27,807 nt of DNA from assembly GCA_964200075.2 (NCBI GenBank), contig CAXNAA020000109.1, forward strand, positions 1-27,807, read 5' to 3'. Source of the stretch: Sphacelaria rigidula (Eukaryota > Phaeophyceae > Sphacelariales). A program made the translations under genes and the position numbers. The notes below the pieces were generated by a model. It searched no databases, had not been told where the DNA came from, and saw only the letters and a list, made by a program, of their open reading frames with translations. Position 1 is the first letter of the stretch, and each line of letters opens with the position of its first letter. This document shows positions 1 through 9,944 of this stretch, in pieces.

Positions 1-66
1 CGGGGGAGATGCGGGAGTGTCCCGATTTGGGCAGAACTGTGATGAAACCACGATTCAAAGTCAATA

Positions 67-221
67 GAATCGAAGAAATGGTCTGGTTTGCTCATAGCTA
101 GCCGAAAAACATTGTCCATTGGACTGGGGTCCGAAAAATCAACCCGCGGGAGAAAATCGCCTGTAGATGGGCTGAAATCCTCATATTTGTAAAAATCGGG
201 ATTCGTTGCCATAAAAGTGGG
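67..221. repeat. Dispersed repeat, uninterrupted copy (empty site for the 10969-11334 element)
   Basis: This stretch matches 10935-10968 joined to 11335-11461. Shared blocks include a 'tctggtttgctca' segment, a 'ccgaaaaacattg' segment, 'ggactggggtccgaaaaat', 'gggctgaaatcctcatattt' and 'ttgccataaaag', in the same order and orientation. Similarity stops at about 221 and about 11461. There is no coding potential. In this copy the 'gctca' near position 98 runs directly into the following repeat sequence, whereas the second copy carries a 366-bp insertion there. Confidence 0.75.
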
Positions 222-509
222 TCTTATCGTGCAATCGAATTCGTCTTGAAGGTCAGGAGGGAAGTCTCTTTTTTTATTATTATTGGTGGTCACCCCATCT
301 CCATAGTCGATGCGGCGGTGGTGTTTATATTTTTGGTACTACGGCTTGCTCAGAACTACAGAGCGCGACGCAAATGTCAAGAATTTCGTAGTTAAGAATC
401 TCAGGCTCGTTTTTTTTCAATCAAAGAATTTACGAGAAAGCATTTGTGCCGAACTGAAGGGGAAGATCGAAAATTGATTGATTGACTGATTTTTGATCGA
501 TTTGATCGT

Positions 510-960
510 TTGTCGCACTTGAAAATAAAAAATCGGAAAGTGCAAGGGGGTCGGCAGGTAGGAATCGGCAAGAATGCATTTCACCTCAGAATAATAAGAA
601 ACTGCCTCCACAACCACCACGGCCACATCAGGTCCCCAAGCAAGCTGCCTCCTCTCTTGAACTGGCAAACAACACTGATCTTTACTGGAACACCCCATGC
701 ATACTGACAATCTGTACATGACCCTCACAGTATACTTGTACTGACTGTGCTGTATTTTGTTTCGATTTTTGTCTTTCCGAATAACACTGGTTTACGTCCT
801 GTTTACTGCTGGCGCACGGTACAGTACTGTACTGTGGCTGCAGTCCCTTTAAGCATATGATCAGAGTAGGGGGTACCTTGGATGTCATCTGATGAACGCC
901 GCAACGAAACCGGAGTCAAATGTCCCAACAGTTGAAAATACCCCCCCCCCCCGTCATACA
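510..960. other. Intergenic sequence with simple repeats, no supported gene
   Basis: The open frames here are short and lack protein-like composition. The stretch holds a palindromic GTACAGTACTGTAC-type cluster near 818-836 and a run of twelve C at 941-952. I see no exon with splice sites. Confidence 0.5.
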
Positions 961-1026
961 CTGTACCAACCGTAATAACACGCGGTGAACGCAGAAAAGA
1001 ATTCTTCCTTCCCAGAGCGTGTTCCC

Positions 1027-1380
1027 CAGTGTTGAAAATCGAACGGAATAAAAAGTTCGATATATTTTTTCAAAATATCAATCTCTGCAGACGTCGATTC
1101 CGACATTTTATCGATCCTCGGAAAATGGCCAAACAACCGGTTTTCTGGTTTTCTGGGCCTTCTTTGCTCTTTTCGAAGTGTTGTTTGTGCAAAAAAAAGA
1201 GGGGACCGATGACGTGAAAGCACTACCCCCTCCCCTTCTTAGGAGGCGGGGCCCCCAAGAGAGTCAGTTAGCGTTTCGAAAGTAGTAACGGCTGACCAGC
1301 TCGCGATTCCGATACTGAGAATCGCCGAAAATCTCGATCGATACTCGATATTTCGATACAGTACACGATTTTCAACACTG
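1027..1380. mobile_element. Non-autonomous hAT-type MITE (354 bp) with perfect TIRs and 8-bp TSD
   Basis: The element starts with CAGTGTTGAAAATCG (1027-1041) and ends with the exact reverse complement (1366-1380). It is flanked by the identical 8-bp duplication GTGTTCCC at 1019-1026 and 1381-1388. An 8-bp target duplication with a CAGTG-type terminus is the hallmark of hAT-superfamily elements. No transposase-like reading frame lies inside, so it is non-autonomous. The perfect TIR and TSD suggest a fairly recent insertion. Superfamily assignment rests on TSD length and terminal bases only. Confidence 0.85.
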
Positions 1381-1628
1381 GTGTTCCCACATCTTACAAA
1401 CACTACCCTCAACTGCTGCAAGTACATTACTATAATGCCGGAGGACTGGCGTTCCGTATTGCGATTGGTGCGCAGCAAAGGAAAACGCCGAATGCAACCA
1501 GCATACAACGCATGTGCACAGGACAAACACCATCGTACAGTTTGGGGAAAATTCAGTACACAAATCAAGATGAACTGTGCAGACCGTTGTATAATAGTAC
1601 TCGTAGAGCAGACTACAGTCCAAGGATA

Positions 1629-1766
1629 GTACAGTCCCTCAGACAAGACCGTTGTAATACAAGCGCGTCGTAGATTGTACTTGTAGGTCACAACAGTGTC
1701 CTGTTACTCGTACAGTCCCTCACACAGTACCGTTTCAACACACAAGAGATCAGAGATTGTACATGT
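1629..1766. repeat. Degenerate tandem pair, about 57-bp unit with 24-bp spacer
   Basis: Copies at 1629-1685 and 1710-1766 both begin with GTACAGTCCCTCA and end with AGATTGTAC(A/T)TGT, with diverged middles. They lie just downstream of the hAT MITE. No function is evident. Confidence 0.55.
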
Positions 1767-1964
1767 CGAAACCAACATTTGGAACATTTTCCCTGCCGGT
1801 CTCCACGGATCATTGCGTTCCACAATCATTAAACCCTCAGTAGCTTGAGAGAAGGTGGACACATATCATCAACTGACCGTAGTAGCAGCTCCATGAGTAT
1901 ACTTTTGATAATACGTGGGTGCTCATGCCCCCCTGCGCTCCCCTTCAAACTTCAGAGGCAGCAA

Positions 1965-2002
1965 ATTCCTTCCAGTGGCACCTTAGTGACACTGGAAGGA
2001 AT
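1965..2002. repeat. Perfect 13-bp inverted repeat (hairpin)
   Basis: ATTCCTTCCAGTG (1965-1977) pairs perfectly with CACTGGAAGGAAT (1990-2002) across a 12-nt loop. It could fold in DNA or RNA. It lies in a non-coding stretch (about 1770-2880) where I see no supported gene. Confidence 0.6.
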
Positions 2003-2199
2003 GTTCGATGTTTATACGACGAACAGTACAGTAGATTAGGAAGAGTCCGTACATTATGGATACATCAACGAATGAACGGCTGTTGGGCAGAGTTGGCGAT
2101 AGATGACCCTCTCACCCTTCTCGCCATTCATGAGGAAGGAGCGTACCAGCCATCCCGACAGCCACCACCACTAGTATCGTGGATTTAAAATATTACTAC

Positions 2200-3242
2200 G
2201 TGAAGCTGCTGTACTGTGCTGTTCTGTTCGCTGCCTGTGTGCCGGCGGGACTGTGAAGTTCCTATCTTCATCTTTTCCGACAAATTTCACTGTATTGTGT
2301 ATTATACAACAACCATCGTCACACAGTCCTGGCGTGATGACTTTCCATGGAATGTAGTAATGAGGCGTTTTGCCATGGTCTCCAAGAGGCAGCTGATTAA
2401 AGCAACCGACAACCGACAAAATTGGTTTTTGTTGACAGGGAAGGGGCAAAAATCCCGAGACCACTTTCTCACGCCAGACACCACTACAGTTCCCACGAGA
2501 AGGCGCGCCTACAAACTGCATCTACTTGTGTTACTCCCCCGTACAGATTGGCTTAGTATCCGCGTCGCTTTTGTTGCAGGTGGGTTTTTAGAGCAGAGAG
2601 ACGCACGTGTTGGAGTTGTTTTTCGGTGAGAGGAGCTTCCAGTTTCATCTCTGTGTGTACACGAGAATTATTTTGTAAGTCTTAAATCTGACAGAGCCAT
2701 TCCCTTTGTTGGTGTTCAGGGGGAGGCTGTCGCTGTATGGGGAATTGAAGAGTAAGTACGCCGTGAGACGCACGAGAGAGCAGCTCAGCATATCTTCGAG
2801 GTTCGTACTATACATGTCTGCCGCCATTTGAGGAAAAGTTAAAAGTTTCATGGGCGAAAAAATGGCGTCGCCTCTTTTTATATGATCATCACCCAAACGA
2901 CAGACAATCTTCATCACCCCCTGACTAAACTATTTTTTCCCTGTCTCGTTTGTACCACGCTGCACCGCAGACGCTCCTGCGTGGCGGGTACAACAGGGAG
3001 CCCTGAGGGACCGGAAGGCGGCAGTCGTATCAGAGGTAGCCGGTCTCGCTCGGAGTCCCGAAGAGTGCTCGAGCACACAGAGTGAAGTGCAGGTGGTGAT
3101 ATCTCAAGCTCGCCAGTCAGGGTGGCGGACGAAAAACGGGACGACTCCGATTTACCGAGTCTGCACCATCTGTAGTGGCCAGTCTGGAGCTGGGGTAGAA
3201 TCTGGAGCACCCCGGTGATAACTTTGTCTATTTTTACAAGCG
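2200..3242. other. Region upstream of the IQ/PH-like gene; probable promoter and 5' UTR, boundaries unknown
   Basis: No exon is confidently identified. In-frame TGA and TAA codons lie about 20 bases upstream of the chosen ATG at 3243, so the coding frame cannot extend further without splicing. The sequence 'tttttacaag' just before 3241 could alternatively be a splice acceptor, in which case the ATG exon would have an upstream partner. An upstream open frame (2882-3085) with an RS-rich end may be leader sequence. Confidence 0.3.
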
Positions 3243-4094
3243 ATGAGCACGAGAAAAGCGAGTAGCAGTGAGATGCGTGGTGACGGTGGTCGAGGCGGCG
3301 TTCACGGAGGAGTCGAGCACATCTATCTTGACGAGACGCACGAGGTCAACCGCAGTAGTGGCAGCCGCAGGAGCAGTAGCACATACGATCGCGCGCGGTC
3401 ATCATCTCAACAGAATTCTCAATCAACACCTGCATCATCTGCAGACCAGAACCTACTGGGCGGCAACCACGACTCAGACGACGACTCTACCCCCCGCGGC
3501 CTTAGGCAAGAGAGTTCCAGAAGTGGGTCTTCTGCTGCATCTGCGTCTCCCTTCGACAGCACGGATGGCGGGGGCGGTATCAGTGGGGCAGGTGTGGGCG
3601 ATATGGCGGGAACCGGCGGCTCCAGGAGCTCGAGTGGCGCGTCTGGCACGGGCGGCGGTGGAGCGGTACGCGCTCTCCCTGAGGTCGGCACACGACCGGC
3701 AACTGTGGGTAACGTTCCCTTCGGTGCTTCTGCCTTGAGCAAGACTCGCTCTAATAACGGCCGGGGGCGACCACGCGGCCTGCGGCCGCGCGGAAACAGC
3801 AGTCGATCCTTTTCGTCCGTTGATGGTGGCTCGGCATCGGGCGGCGGCAGGATGAATTCCGCCAGAACGTTCTCGAGCCGCGGTAGCGATCGACAGGAGG
3901 AAAGGGAAGCCATTGCGCTTGCTGTGGCCGAGGAGGTTGCCCCCGGCGTGTCTATGGAGGAGGTCGTTCAAGCGGCGGTTAAGATTCAGAGCGTAGTACG
4001 CGTGCTGATCGCGCGGGGTTACGTCAGGAGGAAGCTTGTATCGGAGGTTACGGCGTTTTCGCTTATCATGGAGCGAGGCATCGAGGTCATCAAG
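3243..4094 (+). CDS. IQ motif/PH-like domain protein, exon 1
   Basis: This encodes 284 residues. Residues 1-220 are a low-complexity Ser/Gly/Arg-rich, probably disordered tail. Residues 225-275 are predicted helical and contain an IQ motif at about 248-258 (I-Q-S-V-V-R-V-L-I-A-R, fitting IQxxxRxxxxR), the usual calmodulin-binding signature. The exon ends with GIEVIK, the expected first strand of the PH-like domain, immediately before the donor 'gtgaac' at 4095, phase 0. The start was chosen as the first ATG after in-frame stops. The open frame continues to 4355, but after 4094 it loses exon-like composition and becomes hydrophobic, consistent with intron. Family known: IQ motifs bind calmodulin-like proteins. 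Inferred: a Ca2+-responsive adaptor. Confidence 0.75.
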
Positions 4095-5123
4095 GTGAAC
4101 GATGTTTTTTTCCTTGTATGCAGATTAATTCTCCGTGAGACGATGGTGGCGCAAACACCAGTATGTGTTGACTTTATAACTATGTTGCGTGCTTTTGCCC
4201 GGTTGATGTTGGGTGTGGTGTATTCATACAGTACAGTAGCGGACGTCCACCATCCCGTTCCTTATCGGCTCATTTTATTTTGTTGCTCCGTGTCTACCTT
4301 TTACTACACCCTTTACACCCTTGCTTTGGGGGAGGAGAGGCCGTATTTCTGGTAAACCTATCGACCCTGGGGCGAAATTCCTGGCAAGGGTCACTGCCAT
4401 TACAGGAAGTACGATGTGTGAGAGTTCGACGTACAAGAGTTCACAGAGAGGCGAGACACGTCGGTGATTCCGCTTTCCCTATCGATTCCCAAAGCCAACA
4501 CGGCCTTCGATCTTCAGTTGTCATTGCTAATTATTCTTGATCTGAAATATATCTTCCATGATGGGTTTTGTGGTTATATGTACTGCCAGTGTCATCTCAA
4601 TCCAACCGTGTGTGTGTACCGTCACGTCGCTCCGTAGCACGGCCTCTGCAACCAAGGATATTCCTACACCCTGAATGGAGATGAGTGTCGGTTGCTTCTG
4701 CAATAAAGAACACGCGTGGGAGGCTTTCATGTTCCTCGCGTTGCACATGACTGCGTTTCCCCAACGATGAATCCCACCCTGTTGATGTTTCTCTCACCTT
4801 GAGATGGAATGTGCGCAGGAATTTCTTGTCACGTCTACAGGTCATGCAGTGCTCGAAAGCACTACCTTACTGCAAATATAGTATATACCCTTGGATAACA
4901 AAACGGGGACACCCAGTGTAGGGGTCTTCCGTCTTACAGTGTACAAAAGTAATCAGTATTCTTGTAGTTATAGTGAGAGATACACACCGTCCTTGATGGT
5001 GACGTGCCCCTTTCACCATGGCCATCCCACCCGTGTCCACCGCCACTCCTTCATCCTCTCGTACAAATCAACATTCGTTGGCGTCTATGTTTCCCGCCTT
5101 GATTTGTCCATCGGAAACAACAG
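4095..5123 (+). other. Intron 1 of the IQ/PH-like gene (1029 bp)
   Basis: The intron runs from GT at 4095-4096 to AG at 5122-5123. It joins phase 0 to phase 0 and rejoins PH-like sequence halves. No repeats stand out apart from one ACAGTAC-type cluster near 4229. The ORFs inside are short and not protein-like. Confidence 0.65.
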
Positions 5124-5267
5124 CACCCATTTAGTGGCAAGGGCAAGCCCAAGAACGTGACTGTAAACTTCGTATCTCGGAAGGGAGCCATGCAGTTGAG
5201 CTGGGGGGGTAAGCAGGGAGTCCCATTGGAGACAATATTTGGAGTTACCAAGGGAATCAAGACGGAG
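5124..5267 (+). CDS. IQ motif/PH-like domain protein, exon 2 (PH core)
   Basis: This is a 48-codon exon, phase 0 at both ends, with acceptor 'caacag' and donor 'gtgaga'. It encodes the first PH-like sheet: SGKGKPKNVTVNF (basic beta1-beta2 loop and beta2), then GAMQLSW (beta3 with the typical Trp), VPLETIFGV and TKGIKTE. The pattern basic loop / 'LSW' / 'IPL..I..V..GI.T' is that of PLC-type PH domains, which bind phosphoinositides or membrane proteins. The short exon has no start codon of its own, and was recognised because translation from both splice sites gives uninterrupted domain sequence. The basic residues K-x-K-x-K fit a lipid-headgroup loop, but binding is inferred. Confidence 0.75.
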
Positions 5268-5568
5268 GTGAGATGTAGTTGAAGAGATCGAGGACTCATG
5301 TCTGTCTGTCGTACACTACAGTACAAAGGGGTAGTCGACAACATGGTACTCGTTGTTGTGAGTTCGGTCTGTGTTCTGCATGTTGCCTTGATGCTTACAC
5401 ACAAGTAGGTGGGTGGGCGTCAGCGTCTCAGGAAAGTAACGGCAAAATTGTTGAGGCAGGCGGACATCAAGCTGGGTTGGACTACCATGGCTTTTAGCGC
5501 AGCACATGAGACCGGGCGACGTTCGTTCGCAGTGGTGTGTGCAGTGTTGACTGAACCTGTCCGTTTTT

Positions 5569-5595
5569 GAGATGCAAAGTGGCGCATTGCATCTC
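5569..5595. repeat. Perfect 9-bp hairpin
   Basis: GAGATGCAA (5569-5577) and TTGCATCTC (5587-5595) pair across a 9-nt loop inside intron 2. The pairing is perfect, but the short arms make chance possible. Confidence 0.5.
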
Positions 5596-6523
5596 TACGT
5601 TAGTCTACTGCACTGTAGTCAGGTACATTGACGGTTCTACACTGGTGTCTCCACCGTCTTGTGCGGCTTTATTATGTCGCAAACTGATGCTGTAACGTTA
5701 ACGTCGTCAGCTCTTGAACCCTTTGGCCGGTCAGGTATCATGGATCGAATCGGCATCACGTTTACTCGCAAAAATCACCGCCAGAATCGGGTATTCGAGG
5801 GCGTTTAAAGGGTTGAAAAGTCACCAGTAACTTCAAATTCCGCATTTTATTTGAATTTACGTTGTCACAAAAGTCCCGACATATCAGCAACACACGTGCT
5901 CAAACTCATTTCTAGAGCGTCGAGGTCACGAAAGTTTCCTCAAAGTGCTGGAGAGCTCTGGGGGATGCACCCATGTATGTATTCTGAAAGCCTTTCCTGG
6001 CTTTGCAGCCTCCGAGTCGAGTACGTGTCGAACCCCACGCGCCCTCGTGATTTGGCTCTGCAGCGGAAGATGTTCATGTGCACAGGGTGTTCAAGAGATT
6101 CGTCGAGATATACATGTTACGCCCGGACAGTTTGTTTTGTAATCGGTCAGGGTGTGTTTGTTCTCGCGGATGCTTTGAGCAACTCACCAGTCGCTGTACG
6201 GGTTCGGGTGGGGACTCGAGCCGTCAGAGCGGGATATTATTCACATGATGGTGGGTGAGGTAGCACTGATGGGTTTGAACCACCACCGTATCAATTGTGT
6301 CTCATGACTTGATGATGTTGTTATTGTTGTCGTTGTCGCTTCACGTCAAAACCGTTCCTACATCTGCGCAGTACGCTGTACTGGTACTTGATGCGGTTTA
6401 GAAGTTACCAGTAATAACGACCACAAGCTAGGGTAAAGAAAACCATACAATAAAATCGGACCCAGAAAAATACGTCTTGATACAAAATGAGAAAACATGA
6501 CTGCAAGTGTTGAAAATAGTATT

Positions 6524-6669
6524 TTAACCCGTTGGGAACTAGACCCCCAGGGAGTGCTGATTTTTGTTTTGGTGAATCGGCCTCANNNNNNNNNNTTTTC
6601 AAGTCAAAATGATGCCGATTCACAAAGATTCACAAAACAAGAATCAGCACTTGCGTTCCCAAAGGGTTA
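6524..6669. mobile_element. Fold-back (long inverted repeat) MITE with an assembly gap in its loop
   Basis: The left arm begins TTAACCCGTTGGGAAC and the right arm ends GTTCCCAAAGGGTTAA. Further in, a GTGCTGATTTTTGTTTTG-like segment and GTGAATCGGC pair with their complements on the right, so the arms run most of the length. The loop holds the ten N at 6586-6595, so real length is unknown. The inner part ('tcaagtcaaaatgatgccgatt') resembles the repeat family at 11516-11752. No clear target duplication is seen. Confidence 0.65.
6586..6595. other. Assembly gap (10 N)
   Basis: Ten ambiguous bases lie at the centre of a long inverted repeat. Assemblers often fail at hairpin loops, so the gap size is probably a placeholder. 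Confidence 0.95.
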
Positions 6670-6979
6670 AGAGGTAAACACGAAAAGTTGCAGTGGAGAC
6701 TGCGCCAATTGCTAACCATTGTAGAGGTGAGCACATCCTCTCATTAATTTGGCACATGACGAGCACTGTTGTTTATTCTAGCATCCATTGGGCCACGACT
6801 TCTCACAAACGAACAGGCCACGCCCCATCCATACCGCTACCTGAACTAATATAGCTGAACAGAATCAGGTTGCGTTCCTAGCGGTTTTTTCGTCTGTACT
6901 AGTGAGTTTTACTTTTTTTACGAAAAGAGCTCAGCATCCGCGAAGTAAATTGCGACACGTACTGATCCCTCAGCAACAA

Positions 6980-7060
6980 TTCCGAAACAGGGAACATGAT
7001 CGCTAGACCCGAAGTAGGAAACATGATCGACATGCCCGAAATGGGGAACGTGGCCGCCCG
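6980..7060. repeat. Tandem repeat, three copies of 27 bp
   Basis: Units at 6980-7006, 7007-7033 and 7034-7060 share the pattern CCGAAnnnGGRAACRTGRYCG. The 27-bp unit is a multiple of three, so the antisense frame reads as a repeating 9-residue pattern, but there is no support that it is translated. It lies in intron 2. Confidence 0.7.
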
Positions 7061-7728
7061 ATATTCCCGACAAGGCAAGGATAATGTTGCGTTTTTTTTT
7101 CTCGCTTGAGGCATAATTATGCCTGGTGCGTTCGCCCCTCGTAGTGGCGTGCCCGTGTATATGCCCCTCACTCCACAGCCGGTAGTTGATTGGCATGAGT
7201 GCATGAGTAGCTCAATGACCCCTGCACGCCTATACAATGACACATATTCCTGGGTGTTTGAAGTTGTGCGGTTTTGTCCTTTACGCGTTCATATGGATTG
7301 AGGTATAACAGTACTACATGAGCTTGGAATCAACAATCGAAATACCGTGGGGTCCAGTTGTGCATGTGATCAGGATGTCATCTGCTCAAGTCTTCACTTG
7401 TTTTGCGCGAGTGACATTGTCGTATATGCTTTCATGATCAGTAGAGGACATATGCACAACACAGCGTGAAGCGAGAGCGTTGGGATCACCAGGCGTTGTT
7501 GTCCCTCCGCTGTTTGCTTCTAGCTGGTAGGTGCAGCTCAATGAATGACCGGATGTCCCCATCCCCTTGCTTTGACTCTAGATGTAGAAGGAGTTTTCGC
7601 CTCGCCTAGAAAAATCATCCATGCACTCGCTGTGAGCATCATCGGCATGACCAACTCGCCCCTCCCCCCCTTTCTTCTACTGTATCACTCACGCGCACAC
7701 CCGAACACACCCAAATTACATCCCCCAG

Positions 7729-8764
7729 GCCCTATCGCACGTGGTGGGTCCTGATCGTGCGGAGAACTGCTTCTCGCTGCTCACGCCCGACCGCACCATC
7801 GACTTCGAGGTCGACAACCCCTGGTTGGTCCTACTGGTCGTCCGGGCTATGCGTTTGTTCCTGGGTGCGCACTACGATACTCTCCCAGCACCCACATTTT
7901 TCTCGCACCTGTGCGTTCGCCCACGAGGCTCGGACCACATGGACAGTCCCAGGCAGACGCTTGTGTGGACTGGCGCATCAGACAAAGGCGGTTCGGGCAA
8001 TCAAATGGTATCGCCCCCCACGGAGCGCACGTCGGGGGAATCCATAGAATCGGACAGCGATGAGACTGGCGCTGGCGGAGACGGCAGCGGTGACCGTTCG
8101 CCCTGGGCGAGAATCGAGGAGTCCAATGGCAGGCGGGCGGACGGAGAGGGCGATTATCTCAAAAATGAACGCGATGCATACCCAAGCATATACCCGAGCA
8201 GCAGCGCGGGCGGGGACACGGACTGCGCTAGCGGGTTTGGCGGCGGGATCGGTGACGCTTGTCTGACACCTCCTCGGGTGCCGGACCATCAGGCGACTGA
8301 TGGCTCTAGTACTTCTCGCAAAAACCATCGTGGTTTGGGTGAAATTTACCTGGAGCATGGTGATAACGACCACGGGAGTTTCGGGGATGGGAAGGATGGG
8401 TCGCCTGGAGGAGTCATGGCCTTGTTCTCCAGCGGACGGCGGGAGGGGGGAAATTTCGCTAGTGGGAGCTCGGGTGGGGGCATGACTGCGTCTGATAGAT
8501 TGGATTTGGTTGGAGAATCTTCGCAGAATGCGAATCAAGTAGCGGGGAGAGAGCGCGAGGAGGATGCACCATTAACAGCTTCGCAAGTGCTGGCTACGCG
8601 CGGAGCGACCAAGAGGCTGAATCTGTCGAAGCAATTACGGGGGTCCAACGAGAAGGGGGCAGCCCTCAAGGGGAGGAGGTTCAATCTCATGGCTCTGCCC
8701 GCGGATTCTTCTCAGCAGGACAGACGGGAGAAGGGCCCCGCCGTGGATGTCGACATTCCGCCCA
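7729..8764 (+). CDS. IQ motif/PH-like domain protein, exon 3 (PH end and disordered tail)
   Basis: The frame opens at 7729, directly after acceptor 'cccccag', in phase 0. Residues 1-45 of the exon finish the PH-like domain: AENCFSLLTPDRTIDFEV (the usual FSL..P.RTIDFE strands) then NPWLVLLVVRAMRLFL, the C-terminal helix. The rest (about 300 residues) is Ser/Gly/Asp-rich and likely disordered. A strong donor 'A|gtgagt' follows 8764, phase 1. Without splicing the frame would instead stop at TGA 8803-8805, adding 13 residues. In the closing helix the Trp usual in PH domains appears to sit about five residues earlier than expected. Membrane or lipid binding is inferred. Confidence 0.7.
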
Positions 8765-9013
8765 GTGAGTGTAGAGAGGAAATAGGGAGGGAGGGTAGGG
8801 TATGAGGGTAATTTTTTCATGTTCCCCTCATGTGGCGGATGCTGAGGCTGACTAGTTGGAACAGGCGAAATGATTCCGTACAACGCAATACCGCAGGTGC
8901 CTTTTGTACCGTTCTGTAGTGCCGGTGTTCATGTTAAAACATGTCAACTGTCTGGGTGCAACGCTCGTTGCTCTCCGTGACTCACTACATTGGTTATATC
9001 GCTCCTCGACAGA

Positions 9014-9296
9014 ACTTGAAACGTTTCCAAGGGTCGTACAAAGAATCGTTGATTCGAATAACAAATTTTGCGACTAGGAAGGCCTGATCGTTCGAAAGAG
9101 AGAGAGAAAAGTTGACCGCGGGTCTAAGAAGCTTCGAAGTAAATTTTGCGCTATTCCACATGTTAGAAGTGCGCGTACCTAGGGTGCAACGCTGAAAACA
9201 AAGCCCAAGGATCGATTTGTACGACACAATTAAAACACTCAAATCAAGTAATTTTCAGACGAGTCATTATTCGTCCGACCCTTGAACGTTTTGATA
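9014..9296. mobile_element. Possible short inverted-repeat element
   Basis: A left segment near 9014-9040 (CTTGAAACGTTTCCAAGGGTCG) is roughly the reverse complement of the right segment near 9270-9296 (CGTCCGACCCTTGAACGTTTTGA). Internal direct similarity 'aaattttgcg' occurs twice (near 9063 and 9142). No clear target duplication was found, so element status is tentative. Confidence 0.35.
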
Positions 9297-9944
9297 ATGG
9301 CGGACTGAGGCTACGAGTTTTGCAACTTTTTGGAGATCACAGGAAATGCCGTAAGCACGCCCGAGAGAGACCCACTCGCCCGCGTGCAGCCCCTCTCTGT
9401 TTCGGAGCGCAGAGTGTTCCCCTTTTGCTCCCCTTATCCTCTCGAAGCGTACGCGTGTCCCGGCTGGGCTGGTTGATATCCCGCACAGTTGGTACGGCAA
9501 AGTGCCATCCAGTAACGAGCAGTTTTGTCACATTGCGCTGATGTTGGTTCCCACTGACACCCTCACGTCGCTTCCATGTTCACTATGGTCGTCGTACTGG
9601 TGTGATCGACTTTCATTTTTTTTTCACGATTGTCTCTCATTCGACACGTTGCCCATTCCGTCTCAAACTCCAGTAGTGTTCACCCCTGTGGCTTGGAGGC
9701 AAATTGCAGACGTGACATTTGCTCTTGTGCAGAATTGCGTATCTGTTTCGATTCATTCGTGTATCGTGACGTATCATGTGGGTCATGCTGTTGCCGGGTT
9801 GTTCTCATCGCTTGCGTTAGTTTAGTATTTCAACCACCACCCAGTGGATACTGGCATTGGCGCGACCAGACTTCAGTACACGCCTGGCGTTCAAAGGGTG
9901 GACATCGATATGTTCCCAACAAGGTCGACAACGCCGAAATATGG

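Larger units (their letters stand above)
5268..7728 (+). other. Intron 2 of the IQ/PH-like gene (about 2.46 kb), carrying repeats
   Basis: The intron runs from donor 'gtgaga' at 5268 to acceptor 'cccccag' ending at 7728, phase 0. It contains a perfect 9-bp hairpin (5569-5595), a fold-back element interrupted by an assembly gap (6524-6669) and a 27-bp tandem triplet (6980-7060). Open frames within it show no recognisable domain. Confidence 0.6.

Noticed and set aside
3419-3971. Two long minus-strand open frames (164 and 165 residues)
   Set aside because: They lie opposite the GC-rich Ser/Gly-coding exon 1; Pro/Arg-rich shadow frames are expected there and no domain is visible.
4095-4355. Continuation of the exon 1 frame to a stop at 4355
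   Set aside because: After 4094 it turns into a hydrophobic, non-conserved sequence, whereas splicing at 4094 restores a PH-like domain.
7978-8538. Minus-strand open frame of 186 residues
   Set aside because: Antisense shadow of exon 3; biased Arg/Ala/Pro composition and no splice or domain support.
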